This document shows, one piece after another, positions 42,311 through 51,629 of a DNA stretch of 64,000 nt (within the stretch, counting starts at the first letter, position 1; every line of letters starts with the position of its first letter). The notes under the pieces were generated by a model. That model was not told the DNA's origin, did no database searches, and saw only the letters and a program-made list of their open reading frames with translations. The stretch comes from Mycobacterium sp. Aquia_213 (GTDB lineage: Bacteria > Actinomycetota > Actinomycetes > Mycobacteriales > Mycobacteriaceae), in NCBI RefSeq assembly GCF_026625985.1, contig NZ_CP113116.1, forward strand, positions 3,720,001 to 3,784,000, given 5' to 3'. Position numbers and translations under genes: made by a program.

Positions 42311-42332
42311 ACGTTTTCCTCGTCGAGGCGCT

Positions 42333-44327
42333 TCAGTCGAAGATTCCGCGGCGGGCGTCACCGGGAGCCGCGTGCGGCTGCAGGGTCTTGAGCCGCTCCG
42401 ACGAACTCAATTGCCAGGGAACCGAAGTCACCATCACGTTGGGCATGAACAGCAGCCGGCCCTTGAGCCGAAGGGCACTCTGATTGTGCAGCACCTGCTC
42501 CCACCAATGGCCGACGACATACTCCGGGATGAAGACCGTCACCACGGTGCGCGGCGAGTCCTTACTGACCCGCTTGACGTATTCGAGCACCGGACGGGTG
42601 ATGTCGCGATAGGGCGAGGCGATGACCTTCAGCGGCACGCTGATCTCGCTTTCCTCCCAATCATGCACCAGCGCACGGGTTTCCACGTCGTCCACGCTGA
42701 CCGTGACGGCCTCGAGAACATCGGGGCGGGTCGCGCGCGCATAGGCCAGTGCCCGCAGGGTCGGTAGATGCAGCTTCGACACCAGCACCAGCGCGTGGTT
42801 GCGGCTGGGTAGCACCACGTCGTGCTGGGCAGCTCGTTGCTCCTCCAATTCCCGGGAGACGGTGGCGTAGTGCTTACGGATCATCTTCATGATGACGAAC
42901 AGCACCGTCATCGCCACGATGGCGATCCACGCCCCGGCAAAGAATTTGGTGACCAGGACCACCAACAGCACCGCACCGGTGGACAGCAGGCCGACCGTGT
43001 TGATCACGCGCGAGCGCTTCATCTGGCGCCGCACCTTCGGGTCCGTCTCGGTGCGCAGCAGCCGGGTCCAGTGCCGGACCATGCCGATTTGGCTCAGCGT
43101 GAAGGATATGAACACCCCGACGATGTAGAGCTGGATCAGCGCGGTCACCTCACCGCGGAACGCGACGACGAACGCCAGAGCCGCGGCCGACAGGAACAGG
43201 ATCCCGTTGGAGAACGCGAGGCGGTCTCCGCGCGTGTGCAATTGGCGCGGCAGGTAGCTGTGCTGCGCCAGCACCGAGCCGAGTACCGGGAATCCGTTGA
43301 AGGCGGTGTTGGCCGCCAGCACCAAGATCAGCGCGGTCACCGTGGCGATGAGCAGAAACCCGATGCGGAAGCTGCCGAACACGGTCTCGGCCAGCTGCGT
43401 GACCAGTGTCTTCTGCATGTAGCCGGCCGGGGTGCCGGTCAGCTGCGTGGCGGGATCGTCGACCAGCTGCACGTGTATCTGCTGGGCCAGCACGATGATG
43501 CCCATCAGCAGCGTCACCGCGATGACACCCAGCATCAGCAGAGTCGTTGCGGCGTTGCGCGACTTGGGTTTCTGGAACGCCGGCACGCCATTGCTGATCG
43601 CCTCGACACCGGTCAGCGCCGCGCAGCCCGACGAGAATGAGCGGGCGAGCAGGAACGCGAACGCGAACCCGACGATCTGGCCGTGCTCGGCATGCATCTG
43701 GAAGGCGGCGGATTCGGCCCGCAGCGGGTTGCCCAGCACGAAAATCCGGATCAGCCCCCACCCGATCATCACGACGACCCCGACGATGAATGCATAGGTC
43801 GGGATCGCGAAAGCCACCCCGGACTCGCGGATCCCACGCAGGTTCAACGCCATCACCACCACGATGGCGACCACGCAGAACCACACCTTGTTCTCGGCCA
43901 CCAGCGGAACCGCCGAACCTATGTTCGCCATCGCCGACGAGGTCGAAACAGCAACGGTGAGAACGTAATCCACCATCAGCGCACTGGCCACCACCAGGCC
44001 GGCGGTCTCACCCAGGTTCGTGGTGACGACTTCGTAGTCGCCGCCGCCGGACGGGTAGGCATGCACGTTCTGCCGGTAGCTGGCCACCACGACCAACATG
44101 ACCGCGGCCACCGCCAGCCCGATCCACGGCGTCAGCGCGTAGGCGGCCGCTCCGGCCACCGAGAGCATCAGAAAGACTTCCTCGGGCGCATACGCCACCG
44201 AGGACAGCGCGTCGGAGGCGAACACCGGCAAGGCGATGCGCTTGGGCAGCAGGGTGTGGCTCAGCCGGTCGCTGCGTTGCGGCCGCCCGATGAGCAACCG
44301 GCGCGCTGCGGTTGAAAGTTTGGACAC
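42333..44327 (-). CDS. APC-superfamily permease, Rv2690c-like
   Basis: The 664-residue protein has about 12 membrane helices in the APC fold, starting with the conserved PKRIALPVFASDALSSVAYA, and a long cytoplasmic C-terminal domain with a USP-like part. GTG 44327 gives the length expected for Rv2690c; the frame continues open far upstream, over ceoB antisense, but is not coding. Members move amino acids or potassium; the divergent neighbour ceoB/ceoC, a Trk regulatory pair, favours a role in potassium transport. Confidence 0.85.
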   Translation of the reverse strand: MSKLSTAARRLLIGRPQRSDRLSHTLLPKRIALPVFASDALSSVAYAPEEVFLMLSVAGAAAYALTPWIGLAVAAVMLVVVASYRQNVHAYPSGGGDYEVVTTNLGETAGLVVASALMVDYVLTVAVSTSSAMANIGSAVPLVAENKVWFCVVAIVVVMALNLRGIRESGVAFAIPTYAFIVGVVVMIGWGLIRIFVLGNPLRAESAAFQMHAEHGQIVGFAFAFLLARSFSSGCAALTGVEAISNGVPAFQKPKSRNAATTLLMLGVIAVTLLMGIIVLAQQIHVQLVDDPATQLTGTPAGYMQKTLVTQLAETVFGSFRIGFLLIATVTALILVLAANTAFNGFPVLGSVLAQHSYLPRQLHTRGDRLAFSNGILFLSAAALAFVVAFRGEVTALIQLYIVGVFISFTLSQIGMVRHWTRLLRTETDPKVRRQMKRSRVINTVGLLSTGAVLLVVLVTKFFAGAWIAIVAMTVLFVIMKMIRKHYATVSRELEEQRAAQHDVVLPSRNHALVLVSKLHLPTLRALAYARATRPDVLEAVTVSVDDVETRALVHDWEESEISVPLKVIASPYRDITRPVLEYVKRVSKDSPRTVVTVFIPEYVVGHWWEQVLHNQSALRLKGRLLFMPNVMVTSVPWQLSSSERLKTLQPHAAPGDARRGIFD

Positions 44328-44460
44328 GAGAGCCAAGAGTAAGCGCAACAGGCCATGCCGGTAGCGTTCCGTGGGCGAGAATGTTCCCGACGGAAATCGG
44401 CTGGCCACAAAGTTTGCCGATGGATTGACACTTACTCCGACCCAGCCGAGAGGACCTGAC

Positions 44461-45144
44461 GTGCGGGTGGTTGTAATGGGCTGCGGCCGGGTGGGCTCGT
44501 CGCTGTCCGACGGGCTGTCCCGAATTGGCCACGATGTCGCGGTGATCGACCGTGACAGCTCGGCGTTCAACCGGCTGAGCCCGGAGTTCGCCGGCGAGCG
44601 GGTGCTGGGCCAGGGGTTCGACCGCGATGTACTGCTGCGAGCGGGCATCGAGGAGGCCGACGCGTTTGCCGCGGTGTCAAGCGGGGACAACTCCAACATC
44701 ATTTCGGCGCGGTTGGCTCGCGAGACGTTCGGCGTTAACCGGGTGGTGGCCCGCATTTACGACGCCAAGCGCGCCGAGGTCTACGAACGCCTCGGTATCC
44801 CAACGATTGCCACCGTGCCGTGGACCACCGATCGGCTGCTCAACGCGCTGACCCGGGAGAGCGAGACCGCCAAGTGGCGGGACCCCACCGGCACGGTCGC
44901 CGTCGCCGAGGTCGTCCTGCACGACGACTGGGCGGGGCGGCGCGCCACCGATCTGGAGCAGGCCACCGGCGCGCGCGTGGCGTTTGTGATCCGGTTCGGC
45001 ACCGGCATCCTGCCCGAGCCGAAAACTGTCATCCAGGCCGGCGATCAGGTCTACATCGCCGCGATCTCCGGCCGCTCAGCCGAGGCGGTGGCCATCGCTG
45101 CCCTACCGCCCGCCGAGGACATCGATTCGGGGGCGGGGCATTGA
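44461..45144 (+). CDS. ceoB: CeoB, Trk potassium-uptake regulatory protein
   Basis: The 227-residue protein is a TrkA-type RCK protein with a Rossmann NAD-binding motif (VVVMGCGRVGSSLSDGL) and a C-terminal RCK_C domain (PEPKTVIQAGDQVYIAAI). It gates potassium uptake by binding nucleotide. GTG 44461 is preceded by AGAGGACC. It is followed by its paralog ceoC after 37 bases and is divergent from an APC permease. It corresponds to Rv2691. Confidence 0.93.
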   Translation: MRVVVMGCGRVGSSLSDGLSRIGHDVAVIDRDSSAFNRLSPEFAGERVLGQGFDRDVLLRAGIEEADAFAAVSSGDNSNIISARLARETFGVNRVVARIYDAKRAEVYERLGIPTIATVPWTTDRLLNALTRESETAKWRDPTGTVAVAEVVLHDDWAGRRATDLEQATGARVAFVIRFGTGILPEPKTVIQAGDQVYIAAISGRSAEAVAIAALPPAEDIDSGAGH

Positions 45145-45181
45145 GCCCGCACCGCCCGACCGCGACTAAGGAGCGCCCTAG

Positions 45182-45859
45182 ATGAAGGTAGCTATCGCCG
45201 GTGCGGGTGCGGTCGGCCGCTCGGTCGCTCGCGAGCTGATCGAGAACAACCACGACATCACCCTGATCGAACGCAACCCCGACCACGTCGACGTCGACGC
45301 GATCCCTGCCGCGCACTGGCGGCTCGGCGACGCCTGCGAACTGAGCCTGTTGGAATCGGTGCACCTCGAGGATTTCGACGTGGTGGTCGCCGCGACCGGT
45401 GACGACAAGGCCAACGTGGTGCTGTCCCTGCTGGCCAAGACCGAGTTCGCGGTGCCCCGGGTGGTGGCCCGGGTCAACGACCCCCGCAACGAATGGCTGT
45501 TCACCGACGCCTGGGGAGTCGACGTCGCGGTGTCCACTCCGCGGATGCTGGCGTCGCTGATCGAAGAGGCCGTGGCCGTGGGCGATTTGGTGCGGCTGAT
45601 GGAATTCCGCCGGGGCCAGGCCAACCTGGTCGAGATCACCCTGCCCGACGACACGCCTTGGGGCGGCAAGCCGCTACGCCGCCTCGAGCTGCCCCGGGAC
45701 GCCTCGCTGGTGACCATCCTGCGCGGACCGCGCGTGATCGTGCCGGAGGGCGACGAGCCACTGGAGGGCGGCGACGAGTTGCTCTTCGTCGCGACCACCG
45801 AGGTCGAAGAGGATCTGCGCAAACTACTGCTGCCGGCGGTCGCGCCGCCTGCCAGCTAG
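45182..45859 (+). CDS. ceoC: CeoC, Trk potassium-uptake regulatory protein
   Basis: The 225-residue protein is the second TrkA-type subunit, with KVAIAGAGAVGRSVARELIE as its Rossmann loop and a C-terminal RCK_C domain (GKPLRRLELPRDASLVTILR). It likely forms a heteromeric gating ring with CeoB. Its stop overlaps the convergent DUF3159 gene by four bases. It corresponds to Rv2692. Confidence 0.93.
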   Translation: MKVAIAGAGAVGRSVARELIENNHDITLIERNPDHVDVDAIPAAHWRLGDACELSLLESVHLEDFDVVVAATGDDKANVVLSLLAKTEFAVPRVVARVNDPRNEWLFTDAWGVDVAVSTPRMLASLIEEAVAVGDLVRLMEFRRGQANLVEITLPDDTPWGGKPLRRLELPRDASLVTILRGPRVIVPEGDEPLEGGDELLFVATTEVEEDLRKLLLPAVAPPAS

Positions 45860-46530
45860 TCGGCGACGGTGTCGGCGTCGATCGCCGGGCCGAACGCCTC
45901 GCCGGTGCCGGCGATCGCGCGCTGAGCGGACTTGATCGCGACATAGGTCACCAGCGCGGCCAGCGCGGTCAGCGGCCAGCCCATCCCGATGCGCGCCGCG
46001 GCCAGCCAGCCGGTCTGGTCGGCGTCGTAGAGCAGTCGCTGAACGACGAACCGCGCACCGAAGACCAGCACCCAGCACAGCGTGGCGATGTCGAACGCGT
46101 AGACGGCCCGGGACACGTCGCGCCAGCCGCGATCACGCCCGGTGGCCCAGCTCCAGGCGTAGCCGACCAGCGGCCGGCGGATCACGACGGAGACCGCGAA
46201 GACCACCGCCCACAACAGCGAGACCCAGATGCCGAGCAGGAAGTAACCCTTGGACGCCCCGACGATGTAGGCGATCAGCGCGCAGACGGCGACTCCGATG
46301 AACCCGGAGAAGGCCGGCTGCACCGATTCGCGGCGAATCAGCCGCCACACCAAGACCAGCGCGGCCACCCCGAGTGCGGTGCCGATCGCGGACACCAGGC
46401 CCAGCAGGCTGGAAGCCGCGACAAAGGTGACGACGGGCAGCGATGAGTAGATGAGACCGCCCACCCCGCCTAGCTGGCTCAGCAGGCGTTCTGGGTTGAT
46501 GCGGTTAGACGTGTTACTGGGCAGAGTCAA
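45856..46530 (-). CDS. DUF3159 membrane protein, Rv2693c-like
   Basis: The 224-residue protein has about six membrane helices and the DUF3159 pattern, with RINPERLLSQLGGVGGLIYS at the start and AFSGFIGVAVCALIAYIVGA in the middle. The start is a TTG at 46530 that overlaps the preceding OB-fold gene's stop as TTGA; this fits the M. tuberculosis length of about 223. Function unknown; it may be part of the conserved potassium-transport neighbourhood. Confidence 0.85.
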   Translation of the reverse strand: MTLPSNTSNRINPERLLSQLGGVGGLIYSSLPVVTFVAASSLLGLVSAIGTALGVAALVLVWRLIRRESVQPAFSGFIGVAVCALIAYIVGASKGYFLLGIWVSLLWAVVFAVSVVIRRPLVGYAWSWATGRDRGWRDVSRAVYAFDIATLCWVLVFGARFVVQRLLYDADQTGWLAAARIGMGWPLTALAALVTYVAIKSAQRAIAGTGEAFGPAIDADTVAD

Positions 46531-46895
46531 CGCTGAATTTCGTAGTGCGGGTTGTAAATGGCCTTGGTTCCGTTCTCCAGCTTGCCCATCCGGCCGCGCA
46601 CCCGCAAAGTGCGTCCCGAGTCGATGCCGGGGATGCGGCGCTGGCCCAGCCATACCAGGGTCACCGTGTCGCTACCGTCGAACAGTTCGGCCTTCACGCC
46701 GCCCGCGCAGCCCTTGCCGTTACATTCCACGCTGCGCAGCGTGCCCACCATCGTGACTTCTTGGCCACGTTCGCAGTCGATCACGCGCTGTGCGCCAGTG
46801 CTGGCGACCTCGTCGGACAATTCCTCGGAATCGCGTTGCTCCGGGTCCTCCGTCAACCGACGGGTGAGGCGGCGCAAATAACCTTGAGCCCCCAT
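46527..46895 (-). CDS. OB-fold protein, Rv2694c-like
   Basis: The 122-residue protein has an N-terminal helical segment (LRRLTRRLTEDPEQRDSEEL) and an OB-fold nucleic-acid-binding domain (GQEVTMVGTLRSVECNGKG, then VWLGQRRIPGIDSGRTLRVR). It may bind single-stranded nucleic acid. ATG 46895 is preceded by CAGGAG seven bases upstream. Its stop overlaps the TTG start of the DUF3159 gene. Function unknown. Confidence 0.85.
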   Translation of the reverse strand: MGAQGYLRRLTRRLTEDPEQRDSEELSDEVASTGAQRVIDCERGQEVTMVGTLRSVECNGKGCAGGVKAELFDGSDTVTLVWLGQRRIPGIDSGRTLRVRGRMGKLENGTKAIYNPHYEIQR

Positions 46896-47032
46896 GGCCA
46901 CTCCTGACAATTCCGAAAAAGCTGCGGTGCTTTCCTCTGTGCCAACGGCCACCGTAGACCCGATAGTTCCCCGGCGCCAACCGAATCAAACTGTGATTTT
47001 GGAACGTTCGTCGCGCCGGGCAATATCGGAGC

Positions 47033-47731
47033 GTGGGTGTCGATCTGCGCGGTGTCACGACCGTGCTGTTGCCCGGAACCGGATCCGACGACGTTTACGT
47101 CAATCGGGCGTTTTCCGGACCCGTGCGCAATGCCGGCGCACGGCTGGTCACCCCGGCGCCGCGGCCGGATCGTTTGGTCGACGGATACCTGGCCGCGTTG
47201 AACGACGCCGCGCGCGAAGGTCCGATCGCCGTCGGCGGAATCTCGATCGGGGCCGCGGTGGCGGCGGCGTGGGCACTGGCGCATCCAGGCCAAACCGTTG
47301 CGGTGCTGGCCGCGCTGCCCGCCTGGGCGGGGCCGCCGGGGTCGGCGCCGGCCGCGCTGGCGGCGCGGTATTCGGCGTCACAGCTGCGCGCCGATGGTCT
47401 GGCCGCAACGACCGCACAGATGCGAGCCTCCAGCCCGGCCTGGTTGGCCGAGGAGCTGACCCGGTCCTGGCTTGCCCAGTGGCCGCTGCTGCCCGATGCC
47501 ATGGACGAAGCGGCCGCCTATGTCGCGCCCACCTGTGACGAACTCAACACGCTTTCGGCTCCGCTCGGCGTGGCCGCAGCGGTCGACGATCCGATCCATC
47601 CGCTGCAGGCCGGTGTCGACTGGGTCGCCGCCGCGCCACACGCGGCGCTGCGGACGGTGACGCTCGACCAGATCGGCGCGGACAGCGCCGCGCTCGGGGC
47701 GGCCTGCCTGGCGGCGCTTGCCGACGCGTAG
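47033..47731 (+). CDS. Alpha/beta hydrolase, Rv2695-like
   Basis: The 232-residue protein has the hydrolase fold with the nucleophile elbow GGISIGAAVA (GxSxG form) and an early strand TTVLLPGTGSDD. The likely acid and histidine positions are DDPIH near residue 186. It is cytoplasmic; substrate unknown. GTG 47033 is the start. It ends 14 bases before the stop of the convergent DUF3710 gene. Confidence 0.8.
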   Translation: MGVDLRGVTTVLLPGTGSDDVYVNRAFSGPVRNAGARLVTPAPRPDRLVDGYLAALNDAAREGPIAVGGISIGAAVAAAWALAHPGQTVAVLAALPAWAGPPGSAPAALAARYSASQLRADGLAATTAQMRASSPAWLAEELTRSWLAQWPLLPDAMDEAAAYVAPTCDELNTLSAPLGVAAAVDDPIHPLQAGVDWVAAAPHAALRTVTLDQIGADSAALGAACLAALADA

Positions 47732-47745
47732 CCGTCAGAGGCGGG

Positions 47746-48516
47746 CTAGCCGCCGGTGGTGGTGCGCAGCTGCTGCATGGCCGATCCATCCACGCTGCGG
47801 CGCGCGGCCGGCTCGCTGGGCGGCTCTTGCGCGTCGGGTTCTCCGGAGGCCTGCTGCGCCTCGGCCTGCTGCACGGCGGCCTGACGCAGCTGCTCGGCCA
47901 TCGGCTCGGGAAGGTTCACGGCCAGCGGCGTGCGCACCGGCAGCGGGGTGTCGCCGCGGCGAACCACGGTGTCCGCCAACGCCGCCCGCGCCTCGTGCTC
48001 GAGTGCCTCGATCGTTTCGTGCGGGCCGTTGATGACGCAGCGGATCATCCACCGGTAGCCGTCGACCCCGATGAAGCGCACCACGCCCGAAGCGGTGCCG
48101 ACCACCTCGCGGCCCCACGGGCCGTCCTTGATGCTGACTTCGGCCGAGTCCTTGCGCAGCGAGTCGGCGAGCTCGGCGGCCACCTCACGCCACAGGCTGC
48201 CCGTCTTGGGGGCGGCGTAGGCGGCGATCGTGAACCGGCCATTGGGCGTGACGACCCACACCGCACTCGGGACGCCGGTCTCGGTCAGCTCGACCTGGAG
48301 CTGGCCGGCTTCGGGCATCGGGATGAGCACCGAGCCCAGATCGAGCCGGGCCAGCTCCGCGACCGACGGGTCGTCGAAGTCGTCGATGTCGAACGGGCCC
48401 TCCACCTCGTCGTCGAACTCGTCGTCGACCGGGTCGCCTGCGGACTCGGCGTCGACCGGCGCGACGGCCGTGTCGTCGCTGTCGTCGTCTTTGCCTGAAC
48501 GTTTACCGAATGCCAT
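47746..48516 (-). CDS. DUF3710 protein, Rv2696c-like
   Basis: The 256-residue protein has an acidic N-terminus (FDDEVEGPFDIDDFDDPSVA), a central DUF3710 domain (PSAVWVVTPNGRFTIAAYAA) and a proline- and glutamine-rich tail. ATG 48516 overlaps the dut stop by one base (TGATG), so it is translated with dut. The conserved pairing with dUTPase is seen across actinobacteria but the function is unknown. Confidence 0.85.
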   Translation of the reverse strand: MAFGKRSGKDDDSDDTAVAPVDAESAGDPVDDEFDDEVEGPFDIDDFDDPSVAELARLDLGSVLIPMPEAGQLQVELTETGVPSAVWVVTPNGRFTIAAYAAPKTGSLWREVAAELADSLRKDSAEVSIKDGPWGREVVGTASGVVRFIGVDGYRWMIRCVINGPHETIEALEHEARAALADTVVRRGDTPLPVRTPLAVNLPEPMAEQLRQAAVQQAEAQQASGEPDAQEPPSEPAARRSVDGSAMQQLRTTTGG

Positions 48517-48980
48517 CACAAACTCGCATGTCCGCCGGAGGAACCGTGACCACCATCGCCACGGGATGTTTCGGCCAGCCCGGCCTCGTCGAACGACCCG
48601 ACCTCGACCAGCTCGACCAACTCGACCCGCTGCACCAGCAACTGGGCGATCCGATCGCCGCGATGCAGCACGATCGGCTCGGCCGGGTCGAGGTTGATCA
48701 GCGAAATCTTGATCTCGCCGCGATAGCCCGCGTCGATCGTACCCGGGCTGTTGACGATCGAAAGTCCAACCCGCGCAGCCAATCCCGAGCGCGGATGCAC
48801 CAAGCCGACCATTCCGAACGGGATGGCGACCGCCACACCAGTCCGGACCAGGGCGCGGTGCCCCGGGTCCAGCGTGACGTCTTCGGCGGTGAACAGATCA
48901 ACCCCCGCGTCGCCGTCGTGTGCACGGCTGGGCAGCGGGAGCTCAGGGTCGAGGCGAACAATGGCCAGACTGGTCGACAC
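48516..48980 (-). CDS. dut: Dut, dUTP pyrophosphatase
   Basis: The 154-residue homotrimeric dUTPase hydrolyses dUTP to dUMP, keeping uracil out of DNA and feeding thymidylate synthesis. The five motifs are visible: HDGDAGVDLF, VHPRSGLAARVGLS, the uracil-pocket SIVNSPGTIDAGYRGEI, HRGDRIAQLL and the flexible C-terminal RGDGGHGSSG arm. GTG 48980 gives exactly the length of M. tuberculosis Rv2697c. It is first in an operon with the DUF3710 gene. Confidence 0.95.
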   Translation of the reverse strand: MSTSLAIVRLDPELPLPSRAHDGDAGVDLFTAEDVTLDPGHRALVRTGVAVAIPFGMVGLVHPRSGLAARVGLSIVNSPGTIDAGYRGEIKISLINLDPAEPIVLHRGDRIAQLLVQRVELVELVEVGSFDEAGLAETSRGDGGHGSSGGHASL

Positions 48981-49005
48981 GGGGCCAAAGACTACCCTTG
49001 ACCGC

Positions 49006-49485
49006 GTGTCGAGTACGCGCGTCGCGCCGCACAGCGTGCGATATCGCGAGCGGCTGCGGGTCCCATGGTGGTGGTGGCCACCGGCCTTCGCGCTCGCGAC
49101 GCTGATTGCTGTCGAAGTCAATTGGGGTGTCAGGGCGCTCCCCGACTGGCTGCCGTTCGTCGTGCTGTTCATCGTGGCCGTCGGGGCGCTGCTGTGGCTG
49201 GGCCGTACCGAGATCCGGGTCACCGCCGGCGACGACGGTGTGGCGCAGCTGTGGGCCGGGGAAGCCCACCTGCCGGTCACCGTGATCGCCCGATCCGCGG
49301 AGATAGCGCCGACGGCGAAGTCGGCGGCACTGGGACGTCAGCTCGACCCCGCGGCGTATGTGCTGCATCGCGCATGGGTCGGACCGATGATTTTGCTGGT
49401 CCTCGATGACCCAGACGACCCGACGCCGTACTGGATGGTGAGCTGCCGTCACCCCGAGCGGGTGCTGTCGGCATTGCGCAGCTGA
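49006..49485 (+). CDS. DUF3093 membrane protein, Rv2698-like
   Basis: The 159-residue protein has two close membrane helices (WWWWPPAFALATLIAVEVNW and FVVLFIVAVGALLWLG) and a C-terminal beta domain facing one side of the membrane. It matches DUF3093. GTG 49006 is divergent from dut by 25 bases. Function unknown, but conserved in actinobacteria. Confidence 0.85.
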   Translation: MSSTRVAPHSVRYRERLRVPWWWWPPAFALATLIAVEVNWGVRALPDWLPFVVLFIVAVGALLWLGRTEIRVTAGDDGVAQLWAGEAHLPVTVIARSAEIAPTAKSAALGRQLDPAAYVLHRAWVGPMILLVLDDPDDPTPYWMVSCRHPERVLSALRS

Positions 49486-49486
49486 C

Positions 49487-49789
49487 TTACGCCGCGCAGT
49501 CGGTGCAGATCATCACGCCGTTCTTCTCGCTGGCAAGTCGACTGCGGTGCTGCACCAAAAAGCAGCTCGAGCAGGTGAACTCGTCGGCTTGTTTCGGAAT
49601 GACCCGAACCGATAGTTCCTCGCCAGACAGGTCGGCGCCAGGCAGTTCGAAGTTCTCGGCGGACTCGGATTCGTCCACGTCAACAACGGCCGACGCCGCC
49701 TCGTTGCGTCGAGCCTTGAGCTCCTCCAGCGAGTCCTCCGAAACGTCATCCGTTTCGGTACGCCGTGGAGCGTCATAGTCGGTAGGCAT
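49487..49789 (-). CDS. DUF4193 zinc-ribbon-like protein, Rv2699c-like
   Basis: The 100-residue protein has an acidic, disordered N-terminal half (DSLEELKARRNEAASAVVDV) and a C-terminal zinc-ribbon (CSSC and CTDC). This pattern resembles RNA-polymerase-associated small zinc proteins of actinobacteria; a transcription-related role is plausible but unproven. It is convergent with the DUF3093 gene. Confidence 0.88.
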   Translation of the reverse strand: MPTDYDAPRRTETDDVSEDSLEELKARRNEAASAVVDVDESESAENFELPGADLSGEELSVRVIPKQADEFTCSSCFLVQHRSRLASEKNGVMICTDCAA

Positions 49790-49971
49790 CGTCCAATCCC
49801 CTCACATGCCTGCGTTACCTCAAGCAACGCTTTGTACCAGCGTCGAACGCATCCACCAAACGATTCGTGCCCGGATCCCGGTGTATTCGGTTGTGATTTA
49901 CCTCACACCCCCGAATTGACCCTCATATTTGCCTTTAAACAGTGGATTTAGTGTGCGGCTAGAGTGCACCT

Positions 49972-50625
49972 GTGGTCGCACAAATCACCGAGGGTACAGC
50001 CTTCGACAAGCATGGTCGGCCGTTTCGGCGACGCAACGCCCGACCCGCGATTGTCGTGCTGGTTTTCCTGGTGTTGGTGACGGGCGTCGCGTGGACGGTG
50101 GCGCTGACGCGACCCGCGAAAGTTCACGAAGCGCAATCTTGCAACCCGCCCCCACAGCCGGCGACCGGATCGGCGCCGGCACAACTCGGCGAGCAAATGT
50201 CGCGCAGTGCGATGGCCGACGTGTCGCCGGCCAAACTCAGCGACACCAAGGTCCGGGTTCTCAACGCCAGCGGCCGCGGCGGCCAGGCCGCCGATGTCGC
50301 CGGCGCGATGAAGGACCTGGGCTTCGCCCAGCCAACCGCGGCCAACGACCCGCTCTACGCCGGCGCCCGGCTGAATTGCCAGGGCCAGATCCGCTTCGGG
50401 ACGGCCGGACAGGCCACCGCCGCCGCGGTGTGGCTGGTCGCCCCGTGCAGCGAGCTGTTCAACGACAACCGCGCCGACGACTCCGTCGACCTCGCGATCG
50501 GCACGGAGTTCAGCGCGCTGGCCCACAACGACGACATCGACTCGGTACTGGCCAGCCTGCGTCCCGGTGCTACCGGCTCGTCGGATCCCTCGCTGTTGTC
50601 GAAGATTCACGCCAGCAGCTGCTGA
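49972..50625 (+). CDS. cei: Cei, envelope-integrity protein with LytR_C domain
   Basis: The 217-residue protein has a short basic N-terminus, one membrane helix (PAIVVLVFLVLVTGVAWTVA) and an extracytoplasmic LytR_C-type domain (KVRVLNASGRGGQAADVAGA). The M. tuberculosis ortholog Rv2700, named Cei, is required for envelope integrity and virulence. GTG 49972 is the start. It is convergent with suhB. It probably works with LytR-CpsA-Psr ligases at the wall. Confidence 0.88.
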   Translation: MVAQITEGTAFDKHGRPFRRRNARPAIVVLVFLVLVTGVAWTVALTRPAKVHEAQSCNPPPQPATGSAPAQLGEQMSRSAMADVSPAKLSDTKVRVLNASGRGGQAADVAGAMKDLGFAQPTAANDPLYAGARLNCQGQIRFGTAGQATAAAVWLVAPCSELFNDNRADDSVDLAIGTEFSALAHNDDIDSVLASLRPGATGSSDPSLLSKIHASSC

Positions 50626-50626
50626 C

Positions 50627-51502
50627 TCAGTCCTCGATCGGCGCCAGGGCGTCGAATCGCTCCAGGGCCGCCAACAGTGCGTCGGCGATTCCGGGCGCGG
50701 CCGCCACGACCAGTCCGGCGCCGCCGACCTGCCCGTCCGGTGGCGGCACCAACACCCGCGCGCCGGCCTCGGCGGCGATCAACGCGCCCGCCGCGAGATC
50801 CCACACCTGCAGCCCGTGCTCGTAGTAGGCGTCCAGCCTCCCGGCCGCGACCATGCACAGGTCCAGCGCCGCGGAACCGATGCGACGCACGTCGCGGACC
50901 AACGGCAGCAGCTGCGCCAGCAGCGCCGCCTGGGTGGTGCGGCGCCCGATCGAATACCCAAAGCCGGTGCCCAACAAGGACATCGACAGATCGTCGACGT
51001 CGGCGCACCGCAACGGGTGCGTGCCCTGCGCGTCGATGACGTGCGCGCCGAGACCCTTTGCCGCGGAATAGATCCGACCCCCGACGACGTCGGCGACCGC
51101 GCCGGCCACCGACACGCCATTGACCTGCACGCCGACCGACACCGCGTAGGCCGGGATGCCGTAGACGAAATTCACCGTGCCGTCGATCGGATCGAGCACC
51201 CAGGTGACCGCGTCGTCGGAGACTGCTCCCGGCTCGGCCGGCCCCCCGCCCTCTTCCCCGAGAATCGGTTCGCCAGGCCGTAATTCGGCCAACCGATCGC
51301 GCAGCAGCCGTTCGGTCTCGGTGTCGACCACCGTCACCGGATCGGTCGGTGTGCTCTTGGACCGCACCGCGTCACTGTCGGTCCCGCCCGCGTGGGCGCC
51401 GAACACCTCGGCGCGGCGAGACCGCACGAACTCGGCGGCTTCGGCGGCCAGCGTTTCGGCCACCGAGCGCAACTGCGCGGGAACTTCGTCGGATCGCGTC
51501 AC
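50627..51502 (-). CDS. suhB: SuhB-like inositol-1-monophosphatase
   Basis: The 291-residue enzyme removes phosphate from inositol 1-phosphate with magnesium, feeding phosphatidylinositol and mannoside synthesis. The two metal motifs are ILGEEGG and WVLDPIDGTVNFVYG, with the closing WDLAAGALIAAEAGA. It corresponds to Rv2701c. The start is GTG 51502. It is divergent from ppgK. Confidence 0.92.
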   Translation of the reverse strand: MTRSDEVPAQLRSVAETLAAEAAEFVRSRRAEVFGAHAGGTDSDAVRSKSTPTDPVTVVDTETERLLRDRLAELRPGEPILGEEGGGPAEPGAVSDDAVTWVLDPIDGTVNFVYGIPAYAVSVGVQVNGVSVAGAVADVVGGRIYSAAKGLGAHVIDAQGTHPLRCADVDDLSMSLLGTGFGYSIGRRTTQAALLAQLLPLVRDVRRIGSAALDLCMVAAGRLDAYYEHGLQVWDLAAGALIAAEAGARVLVPPPDGQVGGAGLVVAAAPGIADALLAALERFDALAPIED

Positions 51503-51629
51503 CGGTCCATCGCAACACAGTCGGCCACCGCGGCGCAGACCGGCGATGCCCCTATCGGATTGCCCGACCGCAACGCCCGTCGTCGTTAGCTAAGGTGTGA
51601 CACAGCCCAATCTCGCCAAGGAGATGTCG

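Noticed and set aside
44425..44430. TTGACA as a -35 element for ceoB
   Set aside because: No -10 follows at a usable distance and the ribosome site begins too soon after it.
44328..44756. N-terminal extension of the APC permease
   Set aside because: It runs antisense to the certain ceoB gene, and GTG 44327 gives the family length.
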